Positions 17,131 through 25,792 are shown, counted from the first letter of the stretch. The stretch: 64,000 bases of DNA from an uncultured Caryophanales bacterium (GCA_902464635.1 CABQKC010000010.1:4828-68827); one strand, 5' to 3'. Numbers and translations: made by a program. The notes: generated from the letters alone by a model not told the origin.

Positions 17131-17814
17131 ATGAGCAAGACAATTTCTATTGCTATTGATGGACCTGCAGCGGCTGGTAAGAGCACTGTCGCTAAGATCG
17201 TAGCCAAAAAACTAGGGTTTACCTATATTGACACAGGAGCTATGTATCGTGCTTTTACTCATGCTGTAATAAAGGCCAATCTAGACCCAAAAAATGAACA
17301 AGAATCCTGCTCAATCATAAAAGATGTAAAGATTGACTTGCTTGAAAATGGAAAAGTTATTTGTAATGGCGAAGATGTAACAGTCCCAATAAGAGAACCA
17401 TTAGTTTCTTCTAACGTTTCCTATATTGCCTCCTATAAAGACATAAGACTTGCTTTAGTTGAAATGCAAAGGAAAATGGCTGAGTCAAAATCGGTGGTAA
17501 TGGATGGTAGGGATATTGGCACGTACGTTCTTCCAAATGCTGATGTAAAAATTTATCAAATAGCGTCAGTAGAAACTAGAGCAAAACGTAGATATGATGA
17601 AAATGTCGAAAAAGGCATTCCCACCAGTTATGAAGATGTCGTTAATGATGTTAAGAAAAGAGATTATATAGATTCCCACAGGGATTTTGCCCCATTAAGA
17701 GAAGCTGAAGATGCAATTGTTTTAGACACTTCCCACCTAAATATTGAGCAAGTTGTCGATGCAATTTTAAAGATTGTTGAAGACAAAACAGGAGTCAGTG
17801 AAAAATGTCATTAG
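17131..17814 (+). CDS. cmk: Cytidylate kinase
   Basis: Cmk phosphorylates CMP and dCMP. The 227-residue protein starts MSKTISIAIDGPAAAGKST, with the P-loop at about residues 10-18, and has the MDGRDIGTYVLPNADVKIY block. The ATG at 17131 was chosen because gggag lies 5 bases upstream and the longer frame overlaps the previous gene. It overlaps der by 10 bases, and cmk-der neighbourhood is common in Bacillota. Confidence 0.96.
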   Translation: MSKTISIAIDGPAAAGKSTVAKIVAKKLGFTYIDTGAMYRAFTHAVIKANLDPKNEQESCSIIKDVKIDLLENGKVICNGEDVTVPIREPLVSSNVSYIASYKDIRLALVEMQRKMAESKSVVMDGRDIGTYVLPNADVKIYQIASVETRAKRRYDENVEKGIPTSYEDVVNDVKKRDYIDSHRDFAPLREAEDAIVLDTSHLNIEQVVDAILKIVEDKTGVSEKCH

Positions 17815-19109
17815 GATTAGTTGCATTAGTTGGTTCCCCAAACGTGGGAAAATCTACAATATTTAATAGATTGGTTGGCACTAGACTTTCCATTGTAGAA
17901 GATACTCCTGGTATTACTAGGGATAGGATATATGGAACTGGAGAATGGCTTACAAAGAAATTCTCGGTTGTTGATACTGGCGGAGTTGAAATCAAAAATG
18001 CTCCATTCCAAGAAGAAATAAGGGCACAAGTTCAAATTGCTATCGACGAGGCAGACGTCATTGTTTTTGTTGTCGATGGAAAAAAAGGATTGTCTGGCGA
18101 TGATAGGGCTGTAGCCAAAATGCTTTACAAGGCTAACAAGCCTGTTATTTTAGCTGTAAATAAAATTGATAATGTAGAATCGACTGGTAACGCTGCCGAA
18201 TTCTATTCACTCGGCTTAGGAGATCCTATTTGCATTTCTTCTAGTCACGGTATTGGCATTGGCGATTTGCTTGATAAGATAATCAAATTGCTTCCTGAAG
18301 AAAAAGAGGAAGAAAATAAAGATGCGATTTCTTTTTGTTTCATTGGTAGACCTAATGTTGGCAAGTCTTCTCTTACAAATGCAATTCTTGGTGAGAATAG
18401 AGTTATCGTAAATTCTTTGGCTGGAACAACTAGAGATTCTATTGATACTCCATTTACTGTTAATGATAAACACTATGTTGCAATTGATACCGCAGGATTA
18501 GTTAAGAAGGGTAGAATTTATGAATCGGTTGACAAATTTGCTTCAATTCGAGCCCTGCGTGCCATTGACAGAAGTAATGTAGCTATTTTAGTCATTGATG
18601 CCTCCGTTGGCATTCTCGACCAAGATAGGCATGTCGCCGGTTATGCATTCGAGGCCCATAAAGGCATAGTGATAGTGGTCAATAAATGGGACGAAGCTCC
18701 TAAGGGTCTAATGCAAACTGAGTTCGAAAAAGAAATTAGAAGTAGATTCAAGTTCTTGGATTTTGCAAAAATTATTTTCACTTCCGCTAAAACTCTAAAA
18801 GGTGTTAATAATATTTTGCCTTCAATAGACGAGGCATATACTTCTTGCTGCCGTCGTGTACCTACATCAATTTTGAATGAAATAATTTCTGATGCCCAAG
18901 CCTTAAACCCAACCCCTGATTTTAATCATGGAAGACTAAATATAAAATTCGCTTCTCAGGTTTCAGTTAACCCTCCAACTTTTGTTATGTTCTGCAATAA
19001 TCCAAAATTCGCGCATTTCTCATATACCAGATACTTGGAGAATAGGCTTCGTGAATCTTTTGATTTTACAGGCACTCCAATAAATATAATTTATCGAGAA
19101 AGAAAATAG
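17805..19109 (+). CDS. der: Der (EngA), double-GTPase ribosome assembly factor
   Basis: Der is a tandem GTPase needed for 50S subunit maturation. The 434-residue protein has two G domains (GSPNVGKST near residue 9, GRPNVGKSS near residue 180, each with DTxG and NKxD) and a C-terminal KH-like domain. The start lies inside the cmk end with a weak ggag 10 bases upstream. Confidence 0.97.
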   Translation: MSLGLVALVGSPNVGKSTIFNRLVGTRLSIVEDTPGITRDRIYGTGEWLTKKFSVVDTGGVEIKNAPFQEEIRAQVQIAIDEADVIVFVVDGKKGLSGDDRAVAKMLYKANKPVILAVNKIDNVESTGNAAEFYSLGLGDPICISSSHGIGIGDLLDKIIKLLPEEKEEENKDAISFCFIGRPNVGKSSLTNAILGENRVIVNSLAGTTRDSIDTPFTVNDKHYVAIDTAGLVKKGRIYESVDKFASIRALRAIDRSNVAILVIDASVGILDQDRHVAGYAFEAHKGIVIVVNKWDEAPKGLMQTEFEKEIRSRFKFLDFAKIIFTSAKTLKGVNNILPSIDEAYTSCCRRVPTSILNEIISDAQALNPTPDFNHGRLNIKFASQVSVNPPTFVMFCNNPKFAHFSYTRYLENRLRESFDFTGTPINIIYRERK

Positions 19110-19176
19110 GTTTTAAAGACATTTTGAATTTTTAACTTCAAAAAGTATCGATAGCATCGAATTTTTGTGCAACCTT

Positions 19177-19206
19177 CCTAAAAATAGTATCTTTTTTAGG
19201 TAATTT
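19177..19206 (+). terminator. Probable terminator after der
   Basis: CCTAAAAA (19177-19184) pairs with TTTTTAGG (19193-19200), and TAATTTTT follows. The stem is AT-rich, so termination strength is uncertain. Confidence 0.5.
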
Positions 19207-19218
19207 TTAAAAAATAAC

Positions 19219-19247
19219 TTGCAAAACACGTGCCTAGATGTTAATTT
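19219..19247 (+). promoter_or_regulatory. hup promoter
   Basis: TTGCAA (19219-19224) and TAATTT (19242-19247) are 17 bases apart, about 37 bases before the hup start. The strong ribosome site and this promoter fit a highly expressed gene. Confidence 0.55.
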
Positions 19248-19283
19248 TTTTTTACCAAACAGCATAAGGAGGATAAAATATCC

Positions 19284-19556
19284 ATGAACAAAGCTGAATT
19301 AATCACCATTGTCGCCGGAAAAGCTGAAGTCTCACATCGTGATGCTGAAGCTGTTGTCGAAAAAGCCTTAGCCACCATTGAAGAAGCCCTTGTAAAGGGT
19401 GAAGCCGTCAAACTCTCTGGCTTTGGTATCTTCGAAAAGAAGGAAAGAGCCGCCCGTGTCGGAACCAATCCTTCCACCAAGGAAAAGATTGAAATCGCCG
19501 CTTCTAATACCGTCGCTTTCAAGCCTTCCAAAACCTTAAAAGAAAAGCTTAACTAA
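19284..19556 (+). CDS. hup: HU DNA-binding protein
   Basis: HU compacts and bends chromosomal DNA. The 90-residue protein begins MNKAELI and keeps the HU fold with the KLSGFGIFEKKERAARVGTNPSTKE arm region. Its codon use is visibly shifted to C-ending codons compared with neighbours, as expected for high expression. It has an aaggagg site, its own promoter and a strong terminator. Confidence 0.96.
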   Translation: MNKAELITIVAGKAEVSHRDAEAVVEKALATIEEALVKGEAVKLSGFGIFEKKERAARVGTNPSTKEKIEIAASNTVAFKPSKTLKEKLN

Positions 19557-19573
19557 GTTATCTGAGATGGTTT

Positions 19574-19600
19574 AGCCTCGGTACTGCCGGGGCTTTTTTC
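19574..19600 (+). terminator. Intrinsic terminator of hup
   Basis: GCCTCGG (19575-19581) pairs with CCGGGGC (19587-19593) around a 5-base loop, followed by TTTTTTC. Confidence 0.85.
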
Positions 19601-19627
19601 TTACCTTCATAATGGTAAAATATAATC

Positions 19628-20230
19628 ATGCTTCCAGAAGTATTTATTGCAGTCGCAAACAAATTTAAAAAACATGGCTACTCTTTGTATATGATAGGTG
19701 GAACCAGCCGCGACTTTTTATTAGGTTTAGAGATATCAGATTATGATTTTGTAACTGATGCTACTCCAAATGAGATTAAGAACATTTATCCTGACGGCGA
19801 CTATACTTTTTCTAAGTTTGGATGCATAAAGATTAAGGTTAATGATACCCATATCGACATAACTACCTTGAGAGTTGAATCACAATACTTGGATTATCGT
19901 CATCCTTCGAAAATCAGTTTTACAAAATCAATTTTCTTAGACTCTTTCCGTAGGGATTTTACCATAAATGCCATCTATATTGACTTAGATAATAACGTAT
20001 ATGATTTTCATCAAGGTATTAAAGATTTGCGGACTTCTTTAATTAAATTTATCGGCAATCCTTATATTAGAATTAAGGAAGATCCGCTTAGAATTCTTAG
20101 GGCTAATAGGTTTGCTAATAGACTAGGGTTTGAACTTGAAGAAAAAACAAAAGTCGCTATTTCAACTTTGTCCAATTTGCTTGATAATTTAAACCCCGAT
20201 AAAATCGCGATGGAAAGGAAAAAGAAATAA
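19628..20230 (+). CDS. Truncated tRNA nucleotidyltransferase (Cca head domain only)
   Basis: The product has the class II nucleotidyltransferase head: GGTSRDFLLG and DYDFVTD metal motif, FRRDFTINAI, and the EDPLRILRANRF motif. It stops at residue 200 (MERKKK), where a full Cca of about 400 residues would continue into the body and tail that hold tRNA. dnaD starts two bases later and uses the last codons as its ribosome site. TAAAAT at 19616-19621 lies 6 bases before the ATG without a ribosome site. It may be a decayed or minimal repair enzyme; activity is uncertain. Confidence 0.8.
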   Translation: MLPEVFIAVANKFKKHGYSLYMIGGTSRDFLLGLEISDYDFVTDATPNEIKNIYPDGDYTFSKFGCIKIKVNDTHIDITTLRVESQYLDYRHPSKISFTKSIFLDSFRRDFTINAIYIDLDNNVYDFHQGIKDLRTSLIKFIGNPYIRIKEDPLRILRANRFANRLGFELEEKTKVAISTLSNLLDNLNPDKIAMERKKK

Positions 20231-20231
20231 T

Positions 20232-20894
20232 ATGGGCTATATCAATTCTTCTATGGTTGCCGTTGACTTCCATTATTTGTTGCTTGAGCAATATAAGAAA
20301 TTAGGGATAAGCGAATCTGATTTAATTGTTTTATTAATGGTCGATCATCTTATTTTACAAGGTAATGATTTAGTCACTGCTGATTTGCTTTCCTTGAAGA
20401 TGAATTATAAAACAAAAGATATAGATAACGCCCTTGCTTCTTTGTTATCTAGAGATTTTATTTCTTATGATGAAAGCGGTGGAAAGATTAGAACTTCTTT
20501 AGAACCATTAAAGAAGAAACTTTATAAATTGTTTGAACTAGATGTAGCCAAGGAAAGGTCTGCTTTATATTCTGCTTCTAGGGCTAATGATCTTTCAGAG
20601 TTATCTTCTTTTTTTGAATCTAGACTTAACAGGACTTTATCTCCATTAGAATCTTCAACTTTATCTTCTTGGCTTGATTCTTCTTATTCAAAGGAAGATA
20701 TAAAAGGCGCTTTAGAAGCTAGTCTAGCAGCTGGAAAGAAAACATTTAAGTCCATTGATAGAGAATTAAGAACTTATCGTCGCAGCGAAGATATTGAAAA
20801 AGAAGGTGTTTCCTCGGTTAATTCAAATTGGGATAAAGATATCGAGAAGACTTTTGAAATAGCTAAGACCAAATGGGTTAAAGATGACGATTAG
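20232..20894 (+). CDS. dnaD: DnaD-like replication restart protein
   Basis: DnaD helps load the helicase in low-GC Gram-positives. The 220-residue protein has an N-terminal winged-helix part (residues 1-95) and the DnaB/DnaD C-terminal domain with FFESRLNRTLSPLESSTLSSWLD and ALEASLAAGKKTFKSIDREL. It lies between cca and nth as in the Bacillus cca...dnaD-nth region. The aaagga ribosome site lies in the end of the truncated cca. Confidence 0.85.
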   Translation: MGYINSSMVAVDFHYLLLEQYKKLGISESDLIVLLMVDHLILQGNDLVTADLLSLKMNYKTKDIDNALASLLSRDFISYDESGGKIRTSLEPLKKKLYKLFELDVAKERSALYSASRANDLSELSSFFESRLNRTLSPLESSTLSSWLDSSYSKEDIKGALEASLAAGKKTFKSIDRELRTYRRSEDIEKEGVSSVNSNWDKDIEKTFEIAKTKWVKDDD

Positions 20895-21525
20895 AAATAA
20901 ACTGATATTAGATATATTCTCTTCTAGCTATCCAAACGCTAAATGTAGCCTAGTTTTTTCTTCTCCTTTTCAATGCGTTGTTGCAGTAGCTTTATCTGCC
21001 CAAACTACAGATAAAGCAGTTAATTTAGTTACCCCAAAACTATTTTCTCTTTTTCCCAATCCATATGCTTTTTCTAATGCTGATATAAAAGAAATTGAAT
21101 CGATTATCAGATCGATTGGATTATATAAAAACAAGGCTAAGAATTTATTAGAAATGAGCAAGGTGCTCGTTAGTAAATATGATGGGCAAGTTCCTTCTAA
21201 TTTATCTGATTTAGTTTCTCTTCCTGGAGTAGGGATAAAGACTGCTTCAGTAGTTCTAGCAGAATGCTTTAAAGTTCCTTCTTTTCCAGTCGACACACAT
21301 TGCAAAAGAGTATTGACTCGCTTAGGCATTGCTAAAGTGAAAGACACTCCAATTGAGGTTATGGAAAAGGCAAAAAAGGCATTTCCAAAAGAGAGCTGGA
21401 TTAATTTGCATCATCAAATAATTGAACACGGTAGAACCATTTGCCATGCAAGAAATCCTCTATGCAAGGAATGCCCTTTTTCAAATATTTGTAAGTCTAA
21501 AGAAAATGCTCATCAAGGATGCTAA
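20884..21525 (+). CDS. nth: Endonuclease III
   Basis: Nth is a glycosylase/AP lyase for oxidised pyrimidines. The 213-residue protein shows the helix-hairpin-helix LPGVGIKTASVVLAE, the catalytic Asp in FPVDTHCKR, and the C-terminal [4Fe-4S] loop C-x6-C-x2-C-x5-C (CHARNPLCKECPFSNIC). It overlaps dnaD by 11 bases and, at its 3' end, the convergent recU by 29 bases. Confidence 0.96.
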   Translation: MTIRNKLILDIFSSSYPNAKCSLVFSSPFQCVVAVALSAQTTDKAVNLVTPKLFSLFPNPYAFSNADIKEIESIIRSIGLYKNKAKNLLEMSKVLVSKYDGQVPSNLSDLVSLPGVGIKTASVVLAECFKVPSFPVDTHCKRVLTRLGIAKVKDTPIEVMEKAKKAFPKESWINLHHQIIEHGRTICHARNPLCKECPFSNICKSKENAHQGC

Positions 21526-22093
21526 GGTAATCTAACCTAGGCCTATAGCTTTCCTTTACTAGATACCCTTTCTCTTCTAAATCTTTAAAAGGAATTGATG
21601 CCCTTTGTCTATTTTCATAATAGTCGATTACTATATTTGCATCTATTAAGTATGTTTTGTTAAAACAATGCAAATTGATAAGAAAGAACGCAATTCCTTT
21701 ATGGAATATTACGTTTTTAAGGTGTTCTATTTGCTGTGGAGGGATATTTGCAAGAGGAAAAGAAGTTTTGCTTCTAGTGCTCTTTGCTTCAAAATCTAGA
21801 TATTTTCCTTTATATACTCCATTATAGTCAGTGGTGGATTGGGTCTCAAAAAAAGCTTCGGTGATTTTTGCTCCTTTTGAATAATCTACCTTTACTATTT
21901 TTATCGGTGTAGGTCTTTTAGTAACTAGGCAAAGACCTTTTTCTTTATAGTATTCATTTGTCCGATTTATGGCATCTTCAAAATCTAGCCCTCTATTGCC
22001 GGCTTGGACTTTTAGATTCCTTTTTGTTCTTTCTTTCTTTTTTATTATGGCTACTGGATGACTTGTTCCTTTTGGATAATTGATCTCGCTCAT
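21497..22093 (-). CDS. recU: RecU Holliday junction resolvase
   Basis: RecU cuts Holliday junctions in Bacillota. The 198-residue protein begins with MSEINYPKGTS, has GNRGLDFEDAIN, and the nuclease core YNGVYKGKYLDFEAKST. It is translated from the minus strand with a 4-base overlap with the upstream exonuclease gene. In Bacillus recU also lies close to nth and dnaD, which supports the call; ponA is missing here. Confidence 0.95.
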   Translation of the reverse strand: MSEINYPKGTSHPVAIIKKKERTKRNLKVQAGNRGLDFEDAINRTNEYYKEKGLCLVTKRPTPIKIVKVDYSKGAKITEAFFETQSTTDYNGVYKGKYLDFEAKSTRSKTSFPLANIPPQQIEHLKNVIFHKGIAFFLINLHCFNKTYLIDANIVIDYYENRQRASIPFKDLEEKGYLVKESYRPRLDYLSILDEHFL

Positions 22094-22815
22094 TTTAAAT
22101 CTCCCGAAATGAATTCTTCAAATTGCTCAGGAGTAACTATGTTTCCATTATTTAATTCGTTGATAACTCGTCTAATTGAATAGGGGTAGTTAGTTTTTTC
22201 TGATAGGGAAAGCTTATAGTTTTTCTTAACTAAATCAGGTTTACTTAAAAATGCTTTATAGCAATCAAGCAAAGCATAGGCATCGGCTAAAGCATCATGC
22301 GCTTTACCTCTATATTTGACTTCAAGCTTTTCGCATAACTTTTCTAACGAGATAGGATTGCCATTTTTTCCTGAGAAATAGTTTTGGAAGAACTTAGACA
22401 TGTCGATACATCTGCTTGCTAAAAACCTAGAATCCTCAAAATCAGTTTCCATATTTTTCTTATAGGTATTTATAAACATTGCAGCATCTTGATTCCCATA
22501 TACCATGAAGATACATTTTTCATAATCTTCACCCATGTATCCTTTAATTTTGGATATAGCTTCCGAATAATGAATTCCTTCTCTTTTTACCAACGAATCG
22601 GTTATACCAGTTAGATGAGTAACGACACTTCCAATATGGCTTTTAGGCAGGACATATAGCTTTAAACCCTTATACTCCTTCTTTATAGAGTTATCAGGAT
22701 TCAATGTTACCTTGACTAAACCAACCTCAATTATTTCATGAGTTAGTTGGGTTCCTTCTAAATCTAAGAAGGCAATAGTTTTTCTTTTCTTTAATAAAGT
22801 GTCTAATTTTTTCAC
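22090..22815 (-). CDS. DnaQ-like (DEDDh) 3'-5' exonuclease
   Basis: The 241-residue product has the exonuclease motifs FLDLEGTQ (Asp and Glu metal ligands), a middle Asp in VYGNQDAAMF, and HDALADAYALLDCY with the catalytic His and Asp. It resembles the stand-alone DEDDh exonucleases rather than a polymerase proofreading domain. It is the first gene of a two-gene minus-strand unit with recU, which suggests a role in DNA repair. The substrate is not determined by sequence. Confidence 0.8.
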   Translation of the reverse strand: MKKLDTLLKKRKTIAFLDLEGTQLTHEIIEVGLVKVTLNPDNSIKKEYKGLKLYVLPKSHIGSVVTHLTGITDSLVKREGIHYSEAISKIKGYMGEDYEKCIFMVYGNQDAAMFINTYKKNMETDFEDSRFLASRCIDMSKFFQNYFSGKNGNPISLEKLCEKLEVKYRGKAHDALADAYALLDCYKAFLSKPDLVKKNYKLSLSEKTNYPYSIRRVINELNNGNIVTPEQFEEFISGDLK

Positions 22816-22844
22816 CGAATCATTATATAAAATCTTGGTTTATA

Positions 22845-22878
22845 TTGATAGATGAACTATCTTTCGATATAATCGAAA
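22845..22878 (+). promoter_or_regulatory. gpsB promoter with palindrome over the -10 box
   Basis: TTGATA (22845-22850) and TATAAT (22868-22873) are exactly 17 bases apart. A perfect palindrome TTTCGAT-ATA-ATCGAAA (22862-22878) is centred on the -10 box and could be an operator. Confidence 0.7.
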
Positions 22879-22890
22879 AGGGAGTTTTCA

Positions 22891-23253
22891 ATGGAAGATA
22901 ACAGCATAAGTCTTAACGCTACAAAGATTTTGAATAAGACATTCAAACCTAATGGAAATGGATATGATCCAGATGAAGTAGATGAATTTTTAGACAAAAT
23001 CATTATGGACTATAGGGCTTTCGAAAAATATTATCTCGAAAGTAAGAAATATATAGTCGAGCTTGAGACTAATTGGCGTAAGGAAAAAGAAAAGATTTCC
23101 ACTTTGGAAGTTGAAAATGCCAGAATGAAGGAACGCCTTTCTGGAATTAAGGATTCCTCGGCAGTCAATTCTACTAACATCGATTTGTTAAATAGGATCA
23201 CTAAGCTAGAGAATGAATTATATAAAAGGGGCGTCAATCCAAATAACATTTAA
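22891..23253 (+). CDS. gpsB: GpsB cell division/growth coordinator
   Basis: GpsB is a DivIVA-like coiled-coil protein that links division and wall synthesis. The 120-residue product has the lipid/peptide-binding N-terminal domain (KTFKPNGNGYDPDEVDEFLDKII), a coiled coil (residues 40-85) and a short C-terminal helix pair. An aaggga ribosome site precedes the ATG. gpsB followed directly by rnpB is the same order as in Bacillus. Confidence 0.9.
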   Translation: MEDNSISLNATKILNKTFKPNGNGYDPDEVDEFLDKIIMDYRAFEKYYLESKKYIVELETNWRKEKEKISTLEVENARMKERLSGIKDSSAVNSTNIDLLNRITKLENELYKRGVNPNNI

Positions 23254-23580
23254 TCCGGCCCGAGCGACTGCTGCTAGAAATAGTAGAGGAAAGTCCATGC
23301 TCGCACCATCTGCGACGATGGTAGTGTTTGCGCTGAGGGAATAAATAACCTCAGGTATGCAGAAGTGCATAACGGCGAAGAGAAGTCTCCAGTAGAATTA
23401 TCTTCCTAAGGTGCCACAGAGACGAGCTTAACGGCGACGTTAAGATGAAACGCGGTAAACCCCACAAGCGAGAAACCCAAATTTGGTAGGGGAAGTCCTA
23501 GAGATGAAATGAAGTCAAAGGGACCGGCATGTGCCGAGATAAATTGTCGCTCTCGACAAAACATGGCTTACAGGGTCGGA
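23254..23580 (+). ncRNA. rnpB: RNase P RNA (type B)
   Basis: RnpB is the catalytic RNA for tRNA 5' maturation. P1 is formed by TCCGGCC (23254-23260) and GGTCGGA (23574-23580). The universal GAGGAAAGTCC (about 23286), CGCGGTAAACCCCACAAGCGAGAAACCCAAATTTGGTAGGGG block (split here by position, 23451-23492) and the 3' ACATGGCTTACAG are present. It starts right after the gpsB stop, so it may be processed from a gpsB-rnpB transcript. Confidence 0.97.
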
Positions 23581-23608
23581 TACTTTTTAAAAGAAAGAAG
23601 GAAAAAAG

Positions 23609-24244
23609 ATGAATATACCTACAAAAATTACAACTGTTAGAATCGTTCTAGTCGCCGTCTTACTTGTCTTCTTGTTTGCTTGCTCTGTTATTCCTTCATT
23701 TGAATCTCCGCTTCTTGGGAATTCTGGAATCAATCTAGTATATTTAATCGCATGTATCGTATTTATCGTTGCATCCTTGACTGATTTCCTTGATGGATAT
23801 TTAGCAAGAAAATGGAACCAAGTAACTGATTTAGGGAAATTCCTTGATCCAATCGCGGACAAGATGCTTGTTAATGGCCTTCTTATCTTTCTAGTATTCC
23901 CTTGGTCATTTGCTCCTGGCCAAAGATGCTTCATCCCTGTATTCTGTGTTATCTTGATGGTAATTAGGGATTTGGTTGTAGACGGACTTAGATTTATCGC
24001 TGCGAAGAAAAACGAAGTTATCGCTGCTAATATATTTGGAAAACTTAAAACGGTTTCCCAAATGGTTGCTATCCCAGTCGTTTTATTAAATGGTTGGCCA
24101 TTCTCTTATTTTGATTCTTCTTGGCCGGCTGCTATCAATATTTCATCTATCCTTATTTATATAGCTACATTCTTCTCTCTTCTTTCGGGTATAATTTATG
24201 TTATCCAGAATAGAAAAGTATTGAAGGAGGGGAAACATGAGTAA
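23609..24244 (+). CDS. pgsA: CDP-diacylglycerol-glycerol-3-phosphate 3-phosphatidyltransferase
   Basis: PgsA makes phosphatidylglycerol phosphate in the membrane. The 211-residue protein has the CDP-alcohol phosphotransferase motif D-x2-DG-x2-AR-x8-G-x3-D-x3-D (DFLDGYLARKW...GKFLDPIAD) and five to six membrane spans. A gaagg site precedes the ATG. It overlaps cinA by 8 bases; pgsA-cinA-recA is the Bacillus order. Confidence 0.95.
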   Translation: MNIPTKITTVRIVLVAVLLVFLFACSVIPSFESPLLGNSGINLVYLIACIVFIVASLTDFLDGYLARKWNQVTDLGKFLDPIADKMLVNGLLIFLVFPWSFAPGQRCFIPVFCVILMVIRDLVVDGLRFIAAKKNEVIAANIFGKLKTVSQMVAIPVVLLNGWPFSYFDSSWPAAINISSILIYIATFFSLLSGIIYVIQNRKVLKEGKHE

Positions 24245-24707
24245 TCTTGAAACTCTTTTAAATAAATTAAAGGAACAAAAAATTACTTTAGGAAGCGTTG
24301 AATCTCTTACCGGAGGGTTGTTTTCTTCTTCGATATGTTCTATTCCTGGTGCGAGTGCTTCTTTTAAAGGGGCATTAGTCACTTATTGGGCTAGTGAAAA
24401 GATTTCTTTATGTAATGTAAAGAAAGAAACTATAGATAAATATGGAGTAGTTTCTTCCCAGGTTGCTTCTGAAATGGCAATTGGGGGAAAGAAAACTCTA
24501 GGAGTTGATATTTGTCTTTCTTGTACAGGCAACGCTGGCCCAACTGTTGAACCAGGAGGCAAGGCTGTTGGAGATGTTTATTTAGGGTTATGTTATCAAA
24601 ACTTTGTTTGGACAATCCCGCTTCATTTTGATGGAGATAGAAATTTCATCAGGGAAAATACAGTCGAAGCTATGGCAACTTTTGCCCTAAGCATATTGAA
24701 TAGATAA
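24237..24707 (+). CDS. cinA: CinA C-terminal-type nicotinamide-nucleotide amidase, stand-alone
   Basis: The 156-residue protein is the CinA/PncC C-terminal domain (SVESLTGGLFSSSICSIPGASASFKGALVTY, then LSCTGNAGPTVEP), which deamidates NMN to NaMN. The N-terminal COG1058 domain found in Bacillus CinA is missing. The ATG follows ggagggg inside the pgsA end. Place between pgsA and recA supports the name; the function in competence is not implied. Confidence 0.9.
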   Translation: MSNLETLLNKLKEQKITLGSVESLTGGLFSSSICSIPGASASFKGALVTYWASEKISLCNVKKETIDKYGVVSSQVASEMAIGGKKTLGVDICLSCTGNAGPTVEPGGKAVGDVYLGLCYQNFVWTIPLHFDGDRNFIRENTVEAMATFALSILNR

Positions 24708-24768
24708 AAAATAATTTGAGCCTTTTTGATAATTAAGAGGCTACATATATTGTAAGGAGGCCAAAGGA

Positions 24769-25764
24769 ATGGCTAATGTAAACGAAAAAGATAAAGCACT
24801 TGAAGATGCCCTAAAATGTATTGAAAAAGCATACGGAAAAGGTTCTGTTATGCGTCTTGGGGAACGCCCACATGTTGATGTCGATGTAATTCCTACTGGA
24901 TCTATATTATTAGATCAAGCTTTAGGAGTTGGTGGATATCCAAAAGGAAGGATTGTTGAAATATATGGTCCTGAATCTAGTGGTAAGACTACCCTTGCCC
25001 TAGAAGCAATCGCCCAAGCCCAATTAAAAGGTGGCAGAGCTGCCTTTATAGATGCAGAACACGCTATCGATCCTGAATACGCTTCTAAATTAGGCGTTGA
25101 TATTGATGAATTGATACTTTCCCAGCCTGATTCAGGAGAACAGGCTCTAGAGATTTGCGAAATGTTAGCTTCTTCGGGCGCTATCGATATTATTGTCGTT
25201 GACTCAGTTGCGGCTTTAGTTCCACAAGCTGAACTTGATGGAGTAATGTCAGATAACCAAGTTGGCTTGCAAGCTAGACTTATGTCAAAAGGCATGAGGA
25301 AGATCGCTGGTATATTAAATAAGACCGGAACAGTAGTTATATTCATTAATCAACTCCGTGAAAAAGTTGGTGTTATTTATGGAAACCCAGAAACAACTAC
25401 TGGTGGACGTGCCTTAAAATTCTATGCTTCTATTAGAATTGATATCCGCCGCGCCGAAGCCATCAAGAGTGGCTCTGATATAGTTGGTAATTCAGTTAAG
25501 GTTAAAATCGTTAAAAACAAGGTTGCCCCTCCATTCAAGAGTTGCACCATCGATATGATATTCGGACAAGGAATATCTAGGACTGGCGAACTTCTAGATT
25601 TAGGTGAAGAATACAATTTGCTTAAGAAATCTGGCAACTGGTATGAAATCGATGGCAACAAGATTGGAAACGGAAGGGAAGCTTCTAAAACTTATCTAAA
25701 AGAACATCCTGAAGTTGCTAAAGATCTTGAAGAAAAAATCAAAGAAAAGATAAAAACCGAATAA
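24769..25764 (+). CDS. recA: RecA recombinase
   Basis: RecA forms the strand-exchange filament and triggers SOS. The 331-residue protein has Walker A GPESSGKTT, Walker B IIVVDSVAALVP, the NQLREKVGVIYGNPETTTGGRALKFYAS loop-2 region, and a short C-terminal tail. It has an aaggagg site and its own terminator. I did not recognise a Bacillus-type LexA box in the 61 bases upstream. Confidence 0.98.
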   Translation: MANVNEKDKALEDALKCIEKAYGKGSVMRLGERPHVDVDVIPTGSILLDQALGVGGYPKGRIVEIYGPESSGKTTLALEAIAQAQLKGGRAAFIDAEHAIDPEYASKLGVDIDELILSQPDSGEQALEICEMLASSGAIDIIVVDSVAALVPQAELDGVMSDNQVGLQARLMSKGMRKIAGILNKTGTVVIFINQLREKVGVIYGNPETTTGGRALKFYASIRIDIRRAEAIKSGSDIVGNSVKVKIVKNKVAPPFKSCTIDMIFGQGISRTGELLDLGEEYNLLKKSGNWYEIDGNKIGNGREASKTYLKEHPEVAKDLEEKIKEKIKTE

Positions 25765-25769
25765 ATTCG

Positions 25770-25792
25770 AGGCAGGGAAACCTGCCTTTTCT
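25770..25792 (+). terminator. Intrinsic terminator of recA
   Basis: GGCAGG (25771-25776), a GAAA tetraloop, CCTGCC (25781-25786) and TTTTC form a classic terminator. Confidence 0.85.

Noticed and set aside
20200..20300. Frameshift continuing cca into the next frame
   Set aside because: The frame after the stop is a normal DnaD start with its own ribosome site, and I saw no Cca body motifs in the other frames.
24915..25346. Long antisense frame within recA and similar frames opposite rny, fhs and mgtE
   Set aside because: They lie wholly inside well-conserved genes, lack ribosome sites and show no protein motif.
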